30,326 nt of DNA from Clostridium sp. CAG:221 (GTDB lineage: Bacteria; Bacillota; Clostridia; Clostridiales; Clostridiaceae), in assembly GCA_000435835.1 (NCBI GenBank), contig FR883396.1:1-30326 (forward strand). Reading direction: 5' to 3'. Below the pieces are notes generated by a model. That model was not told the DNA's origin. It saw only the letters and a list, made by a program, of their open reading frames with translations, and made no database searches. The position numbers were made by a program, and so were the translations under genes. Positions 15,317-24,300 of the stretch are shown in pieces (the first letter of the stretch is position 1; each line of letters starts with the position of its first letter).

Positions 15317-16210
15317 ATGATACGAATTTACAATAGAAAAACATCAAAATATGATATTGAGAAGGTTGCTGGAGAAAAATACATTAAATGGACGTATGAA
15401 TCTCCTTTAGGCAAGAGCTTATTAGAACTCTTTGTTAAAAGAAAACTTTTTTCAAAAATTTATGGCTTTTTTTGTAATACAAAATTTAGTAAAAGAAAAA
15501 TTAAATCATTTATAAACTCATTTTCTATAGATATGAGCAAATGTGCTGATAGTATAGATACTTATAAAAATTTCAATGATTTCTTTGCAAGAAAGCTGCT
15601 TCCAGAAGCAAGACCTTTTGATAAAGCTTCAAATATACTTATATCTCCAGGTGATGGAAGATTGCTAGCATATACTAACATATCAATGGAAAACTTAGTA
15701 CAAGTAAAAAATATTCATTATAGCTTGGCTGAATTATTAGAAGATAATGATGTGGCAAAAAAATATGAAGGTGGTACATGTATTGTCTTAAGATTATGTC
15801 CAACTGATTATCATCGTTTTCACTTTGTAGATAATGGAACTCCTTTAGAAAATCACTTTATAAAAGGTAACTATTATTCTGTTAATCCTACAGCTTTAGA
15901 AAGAGTTGCTAAACTTTACTGTCAAAATAAAAGAGAATGGTCTATCTTTAGATCAGAAAACTTTGGAGATATAATTCATGTGGAAGTTGGTGCAACATGC
16001 GTTGGATCAATAATTCAAAGCTATTGTCCTAACAAAAAAGTATCTAAAGGTGATGAAAAAGGATACTTTAAATTTGGTGGATCAACAACTATCTTATTCT
16101 TTAAACCAGGTACTGTAGAAATAGATGAAGATATACTTATTCAATCTTCTTTAGGCTTTGAATCAGCAGTACAAATGGGAGAAAAAATCGGAAAAAAAAT
16201 TATGAATTAA
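15317..16210 (+). CDS. psd: Phosphatidylserine decarboxylase proenzyme
   Basis: Converts phosphatidylserine to phosphatidylethanolamine at the cytoplasmic membrane. The 297-residue proenzyme cleaves itself to create a pyruvoyl cofactor. The cleavage motif reads FGGSTTILFF, a GGST form of the usual LGST, with cleavage expected between Gly255 and Ser256. This leaves a small alpha chain of 42 residues. Upstream are NDFFARKLLPEARPFD, SPGDGRLLAY (conserved Asp), and LRLCPTDYHRFHFVDNGTP with the conserved Asp-Tyr-His, all expected. The N terminus lacks a clear membrane helix, as in many of the long Clostridium-type enzymes. ATG with GAGGT eight bases upstream. No pssA gene lies beside it. A palindromic repeat begins at its stop codon. 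Confidence 0.94.
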   Translation: MIRIYNRKTSKYDIEKVAGEKYIKWTYESPLGKSLLELFVKRKLFSKIYGFFCNTKFSKRKIKSFINSFSIDMSKCADSIDTYKNFNDFFARKLLPEARPFDKASNILISPGDGRLLAYTNISMENLVQVKNIHYSLAELLEDNDVAKKYEGGTCIVLRLCPTDYHRFHFVDNGTPLENHFIKGNYYSVNPTALERVAKLYCQNKREWSIFRSENFGDIIHVEVGATCVGSIIQSYCPNKKVSKGDEKGYFKFGGSTTILFFKPGTVEIDEDILIQSSLGFESAVQMGEKIGKKIMN

Positions 16211-16330
16211 GAATGATGAATGATGAATTTTGGAATAAACTCGAAGAGTTTAGAAAAATTATTTTCCTAGAAACTCTTCGAGTTTCCTCCTTAATTCATC
16301 ATTCATCATTTACTAAGTTCATCATTTATA
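16204..16330. repeat. Intergenic palindromic repeat, copy C
   Basis: Begins in the last codons of psd with GAATTAAGAATGATGAATG and ends with CATCATTTACTAAGTTCATC. Inside, 16237-16251 (AAACTCGAAGAGTTT) is perfectly complementary to 16271-16285 across 19 bases, so the RNA would form a strong hairpin, possibly ending both convergent transcripts. The right part holds the stop codon and last codons of the CARF-nuclease gene. Confidence 0.75.
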
Positions 16331-17451
16331 ATTATTTTCCTTATTTTGTTTATGAATTTTTCTTCATTGCCGTCAAAGATAACAAGGTGTATTCCCATTT
16401 CCTTTGCTCTCATCTTTACTGGTTCTTTTATGGGCTCTTTAGTGGCAACAAGAATTTTATAAGCATTTTTGCCCCCTATTTTATTAGCATAAACATTTAA
16501 CTCATTTAAAGCCATTTCATTATATTTATCACTATCTTTACATGATATACATATAGGAACTGAATCTTTTACCGCTATTACATCTAATTCATTTCTTACA
16601 GTTTTTCTGCCATTATTCCATAAAAAAATAACACCATTCCTACATTCATCTATTTCTTTAATATTCTTAAGTAAATTATTAGTGGCTATTTCTAACCATG
16701 TTCCACTTTTAAAGATAAATCCTTTAATATAATTATTTAAAAAACGCACCTTTACTTTATCATTATTCTTACTAAAAACTATTTCATTCATTTCCTTCAT
16801 CTTATTAAGTATCAAATCCAATAATTTTTTTTCTTCATCTTCAATTCTACTATAATCAATATGGATAATTTCAGGATTATTTTCTTCATGTAGAAAAATT
16901 GAATTATCATATAATCTTTGTTTATGTTTATTCCATAAATCTAAATTATTATAAATCTGTTTTGAAAAATATATTAAATCATCTTTTAAACATAATTCAT
17001 AGGAATCTTCTACTATATTCCCACCAAAACCTTTTATTATTGATAGTAAATTTAAATCTTCAATTTCTTCTTTAGTCTTTAATAACTGTTCATTAAAACT
17101 GTACATAAGTTTTTTTCTTATATCTGTATAAAAACATTTAATTTTATTTTCTTTACATAAATTCAATAATATTAATGAATTTATTCGCTTTCCACCAGTA
17201 AGATTAATAATCATATCATCTCGTTTATATTTTTCAAGTATTTCTTTAAATTCATCTATATTTCCTTCAGTGATTCTTTCTTCATATAGCTTTATATTTG
17301 AAAAATTTGATGAATAGTACTCCTTTATACTTTTCATCAAATCTTCCTGCTCAGTATCGTATAAAAACAATACTTCCTCTACCTTATTTTTAATTAAATA
17401 AATAATACCACTTTCATTATGTTCATCTAATTGATTTATCAGCAATGTCAT
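16306..17451 (-). CDS. Stand-alone CARF-nuclease, DUF1887 family (Card1/Can2-like)
   Basis: About 381 residues. The N-terminal half is a CARF-like Rossmann domain, with IIYLIKNKVEEVLFLYD and the ligand-loop motif INLTGGKRIN (family form N-x-T-G-G, about residues 83-89). The C-terminal half is the DUF1887 PD-(D/E)xK nuclease: GTWLE (about 250-254), NELDVIAV (Glu288, Asp290) and ICISCKD (Lys305). Characterised relatives Card1 and Can2 are switched on by cyclic tetra-adenylate from type III CRISPR complexes and cut DNA and/or RNA. Here no cas gene or CRISPR array is visible, so activator and role are open. I start at ATG 17449-17451, seven bases after AAGGCGG; an ATG two codons earlier abuts that site. 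The last codons and TGA stop lie in repeat copy C. No HEPN motif is present. Confidence 0.85.
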   Translation of the reverse strand: MTLLINQLDEHNESGIIYLIKNKVEEVLFLYDTEQEDLMKSIKEYYSSNFSNIKLYEERITEGNIDEFKEILEKYKRDDMIINLTGGKRINSLILLNLCKENKIKCFYTDIRKKLMYSFNEQLLKTKEEIEDLNLLSIIKGFGGNIVEDSYELCLKDDLIYFSKQIYNNLDLWNKHKQRLYDNSIFLHEENNPEIIHIDYSRIEDEEKKLLDLILNKMKEMNEIVFSKNNDKVKVRFLNNYIKGFIFKSGTWLEIATNNLLKNIKEIDECRNGVIFLWNNGRKTVRNELDVIAVKDSVPICISCKDSDKYNEMALNELNVYANKIGGKNAYKILVATKEPIKEPVKMRAKEMGIHLVIFDGNEEKFINKIRKIIINDELSK

Positions 17452-17519
17452 ATACATACCGCCTTATATAAACTTATACTATTAATTTAACCACTGTATT
17501 AAAAAATATAATATGCAAT

Positions 17520-17550
17520 AAAAAAACACCGATTTATAAAAATCGGTGTT
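17520..17550 (-). terminator. Terminator after tRNA-Arg
   Basis: Perfect 12-bp stem AAACACCGATTT/AAATCGGTGTTT with a 4-nt loop and a run of Ts on the minus strand, starting at the CCA end of the tRNA. Confidence 0.88.
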
Positions 17551-17625
17551 TGGCAGAGCGTAAAGGAATCGAACCCTTAATGCGCCGTCCGTAGCGGCGT
17601 GTTATATCCGTTTAACTAACGCTCC
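17551..17625 (-). tRNA. tRNA-Arg, anticodon ACG
   Basis: A 75-nt cloverleaf: acceptor GGAGCGT/ACGCTCT, anticodon stem CGCCG/CGGCG with loop CTACGGA, giving anticodon ACG. This is normally edited to ICG and reads CGU, CGC and CGA. T loop TTCGATT, discriminator G, CCA encoded. It lies between the histidine kinase and the CARF-nuclease gene. Confidence 0.93.
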
Positions 17626-17681
17626 TTAACAGTATTAATATTAACATAAACTAATTAATATATCAACAAAAAAAATATATT

Positions 17682-18512
17682 TTAAAGTTTATATGTGTCA
17701 GAAAATTCTATTTCTATCTCTTGATTCTTATTAATTAAATTACTACCTTCTTTTATTGTTTCAATATTTTCTTCTATTTTTCTTGGTAAAATTACAGTAA
17801 ATATAGATCCTTTATTAATTTCACTTTCTAAAAGTAGCTTTCCGCCATGAGCTTTAACAAAAAGCATGCATAAGTTTAATCCTATTCCACTGCCTTCTAT
17901 ATTGTCATTATTTTTTCCTTGATAAAATCTTTCAAAAACTCTTTCTTTTTCTTCTTTAGAAATACCACAACCCTCATCTTTGAAGGATAATTCAATTTCT
18001 TTGTCCTTTACTAATAAATTAATATAAATCTCTGAATTCTCATTAGAAAACTTTATTGCATTAGATAATAAATTCATTACAACTCTATCTATTGCTTCTG
18101 GATCTATTGCCATAATGCATTCCTCTTCATTTGTATCAAAAACAAGTCTTATATTTCTCTCGGAAGCAAACTTCTCTACACAGCTTATAGTATTTTCTAG
18201 CATAGGAACTATATCAATATTCTTCTTATTTAATTTATAATAATTATTTTTTATCTTGTTAGAATCTATTAAATTATTTATTAACTTTAACATTTTAAAG
18301 CTATTTCTTTTTATTATCTCAATATATTTAAGGTTATTATCACCTTTATAAGTATTATGTTCCATAAACTGGGCAGCTGATGTTATAACATTTAAATAAC
18401 TTCTCAAATCATGAATTATATTTAATAAAAATTGATCATTATTCTTTGGTAATTCATTTATCGACATTAAATTACTTTCATCGTTTGATAATATTCTATT
18501 ATTGTCCTTCAT
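17682..18512 (-). CDS. Soluble orphan sensor histidine kinase
   Basis: A 276-residue histidine kinase made only of a HisKA dimerisation domain and a HATPase_c domain. There is no transmembrane segment, PAS or other recognisable sensor, so it should sense something in the cytosol or work through a partner. H-box: FLLNIIHDLRSYLNVI with phospho-acceptor His34. N-box: DRVVMNLLSNAIKFS. G1/F boxes: FKDEGCGISKEEKERVFERFYQG. G2: GSGIGLNLC. All ATP-site motifs are intact, so it should be active. No response regulator gene is next to it. The ATG has GGGGGA ten bases upstream. The C-terminal tail (about 25 residues after ILPRK) is polar and rich in Glu/Asn. Transcribed alone from the promoter at 18551-18579; no clear terminator before tRNA-Arg. 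Confidence 0.9.
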   Translation of the reverse strand: MKDNNRILSNDESNLMSINELPKNNDQFLLNIIHDLRSYLNVITSAAQFMEHNTYKGDNNLKYIEIIKRNSFKMLKLINNLIDSNKIKNNYYKLNKKNIDIVPMLENTISCVEKFASERNIRLVFDTNEEECIMAIDPEAIDRVVMNLLSNAIKFSNENSEIYINLLVKDKEIELSFKDEGCGISKEEKERVFERFYQGKNNDNIEGSGIGLNLCMLFVKAHGGKLLLESEINKGSIFTVILPRKIEENIETIKEGSNLINKNQEIEIEFSDTYKL

Positions 18513-18550
18513 TTACTTGTATCCCCCAAGATATTTTATTGATTATTTTA

Positions 18551-18579
18551 ATATTACCATATTTTTCAATAAATTACAA
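18551..18579 (-). promoter_or_regulatory. Promoter of the orphan histidine kinase gene
   Basis: Minus strand TTGTAA (18579-18574), 17 bases, TAATAT (18556-18551) preceded by TGG, an extended -10. Contains the same AAAATATGGTAATAT 15-mer as the psd and tRNA-Glu promoters. Confidence 0.6.
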
Positions 18580-18726
18580 TTTCTTTATTGTCCTTTAAAA
18601 TAAAAAAAATATAATTACATTAAATATTTTCCCCATATCTTTTGTCTATAAATTTTCACATATGTGTTTATAATTTCATTATTTTGTCAAACATTATTAT
18701 ATGAATATGCTAAGGAGGGATAACTT

Positions 18727-19923
18727 TTGTTTATAAAGTTAAACTTTAAAAAATTTAATATATTTAAATTTTTGACTTATTTTATGGTGTTAGCCATTTT
18801 ATTTATTTCTTTTAATTACTATATTAATATTTCCTACACTAATACTATGAATAATTTTTATACTGAATTTAGTTCTGGAAATTTTAATGAAGCTAAAAAA
18901 ACTTTATCAGCCAATAAAATTATTAATATCATTAAGAAAAATTCTAAAACCTCTGACTTAAATAAATATTTTACTTCAGTGGTGAATATTCTTTGTAAAA
19001 ATCTTAAAAATAACTCTATTACAAATTCTCAAGCATTAGTTTATCTTAATGAAATAAATTCCTATAATATTTTAAATTCATCTTTAGATAAACTAATTCT
19101 TGTTCTAGATGAAAATTATTGTCCTTCAACTTCTCATGGTTACAACTCATTGTTAGAGCTAGCTTCTGAAGCTTACAATAATAATAATTTTTCTTATGCC
19201 ATAAAGCTTTTAAACAAAATACCTACAAGTGAAGGAAATTATTATGCCAAAGCTAAAGATATGCTTGAAGATTGTAGGAATAAATATAGAAATAATCTTA
19301 TTGCTGAAGCAGAAGATTTATCGCATAATGAATACTTTTCCAAAGCCATAGATTTATTATCAAATTATGATACTTCAATATTACCAGCTGATGACGAAGC
19401 AATTGATGCCAAAATAGCTGAAATTGATAATAAGCGTACTAATTATCTTGCTTCAATAACATATGCAGATGATGAAACAGCCTCTAATTTGATTTTAACT
19501 ACCATAAATTCTACCAATATTAACACTTTAAATATATCCAGCAATACACCATATTTAATTCATGTAGATATTAATAATCAACTTGTTTCTGTCTACAACG
19601 GCTATATTAATGATTGGTCACTAGTAAATGAATATATTTGCTCCACAGGCATTCCTGGCGAAGAAACTCCTAAAGGTATCTTTACTGTAACTAATCGTGG
19701 AGAATGGTTTTATTCTGAGGATTATGGCCAAGGCGGAAAGTATTGGGTTCAATTTCTTGGTGATTATTTATTTCACTCTTTACCTTATGATGAAAGCCAA
19801 AGTCAAATTCTTGATTATACTTTAGGAACACCTTCTTCTCATGGATGTATACGCTTAAACACAGAAGATGCTAAATGGATTTATGATAATATCGATGATG
19901 ATACTAAAGTTATTATTAATTAG
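18727..19923 (+). CDS. Membrane-anchored L,D-transpeptidase (YkuD domain)
   Basis: Probably makes 3-3 peptidoglycan cross-links or related bonds outside the membrane. The 398 residues begin with a basic stretch and one membrane segment (about residues 13-33), with no cleavage site seen. A helical region follows (about 35-240) with TPR-like repeats such as YNNNNFSYAIKLLNKI and NEYFSKAIDLLSNY. The C-terminal YkuD domain (about 275-398) has FHSLPYDESQ and the catalytic motif SHGCIRL with Cys374; all active-site residues are present. No LysM or peptidoglycan-binding domain is seen. The start is TTG at 18727 with a strong AGGAGGG seven bases upstream; no in-frame ATG is better placed. A TATAAT at about 18669 may be its -10. 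The cca gene follows 87 bases later. Confidence 0.9.
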   Translation: MFIKLNFKKFNIFKFLTYFMVLAILFISFNYYINISYTNTMNNFYTEFSSGNFNEAKKTLSANKIINIIKKNSKTSDLNKYFTSVVNILCKNLKNNSITNSQALVYLNEINSYNILNSSLDKLILVLDENYCPSTSHGYNSLLELASEAYNNNNFSYAIKLLNKIPTSEGNYYAKAKDMLEDCRNKYRNNLIAEAEDLSHNEYFSKAIDLLSNYDTSILPADDEAIDAKIAEIDNKRTNYLASITYADDETASNLILTTINSTNINTLNISSNTPYLIHVDINNQLVSVYNGYINDWSLVNEYICSTGIPGEETPKGIFTVTNRGEWFYSEDYGQGGKYWVQFLGDYLFHSLPYDESQSQILDYTLGTPSSHGCIRLNTEDAKWIYDNIDDDTKVIIN

Positions 19924-20010
19924 ATTAGATCTTTAATCCACTCCCATGTAGTGATTATATTATAATGTATGGTAAAATAATTATTATTAAAATCTAAAAG
20001 GATGTTTTAT

Positions 20011-21360
20011 ATGAATATTAATATACCTAAAAATGTTAAGTTTATAATTGACACTTATTATAATAATAATTATGAAGCTTTTATGGTAGGAGGATGTGTT
20101 CGTGATTCCTTACTAGGATTAAAGCCAAAGGATTTTGATATTACAACATCAGCCTTACCAGAAATAACTGAAAATTTATTTACTAAAACAATTCCTACAG
20201 GCATTAAGCATGGCACAGTTACCGTTGTCATTGATAAAGAAAACTTTGAAGTCACCACCTATAGGACTGAAGAAAACTATATAGACAATAGACGCCCTGA
20301 AAAAGTTGAGTTTGTAAAAGATTTAAAAGAAGACCTATCTAGACGTGACTTTACAATAAATGCTTTTGCCTATAATGATAAGGAAGGTCTTATAGATTAT
20401 TTTAACGGCATGGATGACTTAAAAAATAAAGTTATTAGAGCTGTTGGTGATCCTAATAAACGTTTTAATGAAGATGCTCTTAGAATGCTTAGAGCCATAC
20501 GATTTAGTGCCCAATTAGGTTTTTCTATTGAATCTAAGACATACGATGCTATCAAAGATAATGTTCAACTTATCAATAATATAAGTAATGAACGAATTAG
20601 GGATGAATTGTGTAAGATTCTACTTTCTGATAATCCTTGTGAAGGAATAGAAACCCTAAGAGAAACTAATATGCTTTCTATAATTCTCCCTGAAATAAAT
20701 GACCTTGTTGAATATACACCACTTTGTAATAACCATAATAGAAATGTATTTACTCATACTTTAAAAGTTCTTAATAACACATATGCTAACCTTAATTTAA
20801 GATTGGCTGCCTTATTTCATGATATAGGTAAAATTAATACTATTACAGCACTGCCTAATGGTCATCATTATTTTCCTGGTCATAGTGAAGAAGGAGCAAA
20901 GATGGTTATGGACGTACTTAAAAGACTTAAATTTGATAATTTAACTATTGAAAGTATCTCTGCTCTTATTAAGCATCATCTTGTTTTAAATGTTTCTTAC
21001 ATGCCTACAGATGGTGAAATTAAAAGGCTTATTAATAATGTAGGCAAGGAAAATATATTTATTTTATTTGATTTGCAAAGAGCTGATATAAATGCACTAT
21101 GGGATCCTGTTCCTTTCTTAAAGAAAGTTGATTTTATGGAAAGTAGGACAAAATTTATCTTAGATAATAATGAACCATTAACTTTAAAAGATTTAGCCAT
21201 TGATGGAAAGACTTTAATTACTGAATTAAAGATTCTTCCTGGCAAAGAAGTAGGTATAATTCTTCATAAACTTTTAGAAGATGTACTTGATAATAAAGAT
21301 CTGAACAATAAAAATCAGCTAATAAATCTTGCTAAAAAATATAAAGAGCTTATGGCATAA
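20011..21360 (+). CDS. cca: CCA-adding tRNA nucleotidyltransferase with HD domain
   Basis: Adds or repairs the 3' CCA of tRNAs using CTP and ATP. The 449 residues have the class II head domain with MVGGCVRDSLLG and KDFDITTS (GGxVRD at 27-32, metal-binding DxD at 41-43). The nucleotide-selecting neck follows with RRDFTINAFAYN and NEDALRMLRAIRFSAQLGF. An HD phosphohydrolase domain (LFHDIGKINTI near residue 270, GHHYFPGHSEEGA) completes it. HD-fused forms may also have phosphatase or phosphodiesterase activity; that is known for relatives, not shown here. I start at ATG 20011 with AAAAGG nine bases upstream. An ATG nine bases earlier overlaps that site. All three tRNAs in the window encode CCA, so repair may be its main job. 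Ends in a terminator shared with convergent addA. Confidence 0.95.
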   Translation: MNINIPKNVKFIIDTYYNNNYEAFMVGGCVRDSLLGLKPKDFDITTSALPEITENLFTKTIPTGIKHGTVTVVIDKENFEVTTYRTEENYIDNRRPEKVEFVKDLKEDLSRRDFTINAFAYNDKEGLIDYFNGMDDLKNKVIRAVGDPNKRFNEDALRMLRAIRFSAQLGFSIESKTYDAIKDNVQLINNISNERIRDELCKILLSDNPCEGIETLRETNMLSIILPEINDLVEYTPLCNNHNRNVFTHTLKVLNNTYANLNLRLAALFHDIGKINTITALPNGHHYFPGHSEEGAKMVMDVLKRLKFDNLTIESISALIKHHLVLNVSYMPTDGEIKRLINNVGKENIFILFDLQRADINALWDPVPFLKKVDFMESRTKFILDNNEPLTLKDLAIDGKTLITELKILPGKEVGIILHKLLEDVLDNKDLNNKNQLINLAKKYKELMA

Positions 21361-21373
21361 CCATAAGCTCTTT
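21343..21373. terminator. Bidirectional terminator between cca and addA
   Basis: AAAGAGCTTATGG and CCATAAGCTCTTT pair perfectly over 13 bases. The 5-nt loop holds the cca stop codon. T-rich sequence follows on the plus strand (TTTATATTTT) and A-rich sequence precedes, so it can end both convergent transcripts. Confidence 0.88.
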
Positions 21374-21378
21374 ATATT

Positions 21379-24300
21379 TTAAACTTTTAATAGTACTTCC
21401 TTATCTAAAGCAAATAAATAAAGATATACTTCTTTAACTCTACTTTCTGTAACCTTTTCTAAAGCTTCTTTATAATACTTCATTTGAACCATATATCTTT
21501 CTATAATTTCATCTTCATTTCCCTCTTCAAGGTAATCTGTTTTATAGTCAAATAATACTATTCCATCCTCTTCCTTAAAGAATCCATCTATTATTCCTTG
21601 TAATCTAATCTTTTCATTTTGATAGATTTCCTTATTAAGTTCTGGATTAATATCTAAACTGCTTATTTCCGTAAAGAAAGGTAATTCTCGATGAACCATT
21701 CTTCCTTCTTCATGAGCTTTTAAGATTCTCTTTCCTAAATCACTTTTAAATAAATTGAATATCTTTGTGTATCTAATAACTTTTGCTTCTTTTTCTGTTA
21801 ATGATTTATTTAAAACAAGCTCTTCAATTTGTTTTTTTATTTCTGCTACACTACCTACCCTATCAAAATCTAATCTTAACATAACATAATGCATAAGCGT
21901 TCCTTTTTCAGCAGCAGTAAATCCTTTTTCTTCTTGCAGGAATTTAGGTTTGATTATTTCTTTTTCTCTAAATATCTCTAATGTTTCTGCCTCATCTTCA
22001 TACTGCAAATCTTTACGCTTTAAATCTGATACAGATACGTTACTTGGAAGTATTGAGCCTTCTTCATATTGATATTTATATCCCAGTCTTCTCTTTATTT
22101 CTTTATCCACAGATATATTAGTAGCTGTTATATTTAAAGTATTTTCTTCAATTTTATCCACAGGCTCTAAATTTTTATCCCCAAGGATATCACTTTTTCT
22201 CCACATTTGCACATCCCAATTAGAGAAATCATCCACAATAAGCTCTCTAGAAGCACCACACTGTTCTCTTAGCTCTTCCCCCTGCCTATGTTTACAAATT
22301 GCCATGGCAATCCAGTCTAAATATGACTTTCCTTTTAATACTTCCGATGGCAATATTATATTTTCATCTAAGGATGCAGCACTTACCCAATTTTTTATGG
22401 ATTTATCTAAATCTCTTGTGGCACCAGTAATAATTAGCTTTTCCTTTGCTCTTGTAAAGGCAACATATAATATTCTCATTTCTTCTGATAATGTTTCAAG
22501 CCTTATCCTCTTCTTTATAGCTTCCTTAGCTAAAGTACTATATGAATTTCTATTATTTAAATTAACAAAGTCAGGGCCAAAACCAAGTTCTTCATGGAAT
22601 AATATTGAATTGCTTAAATCCATTAAATTAAATTGTTTCCCCATTCCACAAGTAAATACTATAGGGAATTCAAGACCTTTGCTCTTGTGTATACTCATGA
22701 TTCTTACAACATCTTCATTTTCTCCAAGAATCTTTGCACTACCCATATCACCTGAAGATTTTCGTAGCTTATTAATAAATGTTATAAAATTAAATAATCC
22801 TTTAAAACTAGTGCTTTCATATTGTTTTGCACGCTGGAATAAGATTTTTAAGTTAGCCTGTCTTAAAGTTCCATTAGGCATTGCTCCCACATATCCATAA
22901 TAAGCAGTATCCATATATAAGTACCATATAAATTCATCTATTGGTGTATATATTGTTTTATTTCTCCACTTCTCCAAGTCACTTATAACCTTATTACATT
23001 TTGCTTTTAAAGTATCACTTACTTCATATTTCTCATCATAAATATCTTTGATGATTTCATAAAAATATTTTTCCTTATTAAGTAGCCTTATTTCACTAAG
23101 TTCTTCTGCTGTGAAGCCCATTATTGGCGATTTAAGCACAGCTATCATGGGAACATCTTGTAATGGATTATCAATTATCTTTAATAAAGACATAATCGTC
23201 CTTATTTCTATTGATTCAAAATATCCACTACCTGTATCAGCATAAACTGGAATTCCTTCAGCACCTAGCTCATCAAGAAATATTTCTGACCAGTTCTTTG
23301 TTGCTCTTAAAAGAATTACTATGTCTTTATATTTAACATCTCTATATTCTTTTGTTTCTTTATCAAATACCTTAAATCTCTTACCATCTTTTACTTCAAA
23401 TAATTCTTTTATTCTCTTGCTTACTAATTTAGCTTCTAAAGAAATGGCATCCACTTCTTCTTCTTCTTCTGACTCTTGCAGTTCTTCCTCTACTACTTCT
23501 TCAGCTTCATTTCCAGATTTATCAATGATATGAAGTTCAATACTTCCGCCTACCTCTGAATCTTCTTCTTGATTTTCCAAGAAAGTAGCGCCTAAATGTA
23601 ATGCCTCATCATCTGTATATTCCAATTCTCCAACAACATTGGACATTACCATTTTAAATATAAAGTTAACACCTCTTAAAACTTCATCTCTGCTTCTAAA
23701 ATTCTTATAAAGCTGTATCTTTCTTTCTTTTCCTCCTGAAGCTAAAGGATATCTACTATATTTATCTAAAAATAGTTCAGGCTTTGCTTGTCTGAATCTA
23801 TATATACTTTGCTTTACATCCCCAACCATAAATACATTAGGATCATCGCTATTTTTCCTTGATACAAGGTCAATAATTGTTTCCTGTACATTATTAGAAT
23901 CTTGATATTCATCTACTAGCACTTCATCAAAGAATTCTTTAAAATGCTCTGCCACACCTGAAGGTATTATATTATTATTCTCATCTCTATCAATAAGTAT
24001 TTTTAAACATAAATGTTCCAAATCATTAAAATCTAATAGATTTTTTTCTCTTTTCTTTTCATTAAATTTGTCTAAGAAATCTAATGTTATTCTTGATAAT
24101 TCCTTCATATAAGGATATACATCTTTTATTCCTTGCAGACTTTCTTCTGGCGTAAAAGTAAAACTATCCTCTATTAATGATTTCACCTTTTTCTTTACAG
24201 TATCTCTTATGGATTTTACAGTCCCTTGGGCATTTTCATCAAAAACAGCACTTTTTCTTACAGTCTTTAACTTAGTAAATACCACACCATTTAAAGCTGC

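Noticed and set aside
16213..16500. Plus-strand 95-codon frame after psd
   Set aside because: Begins in repeat copy C and runs antisense to the conserved nuclease domain of the CARF protein; no ribosome binding site.
16306..17451. CARF protein considered as Csm6/Csx1 ribonuclease
   Set aside because: No HEPN R-x4-6-H motif; the C-terminal half has the DUF1887 PD-(D/E)xK pattern instead.
22304..22900. Plus-strand 198-codon frame
   Set aside because: Lies wholly antisense to conserved addA helicase motifs; composition is that of a reverse-frame shadow.
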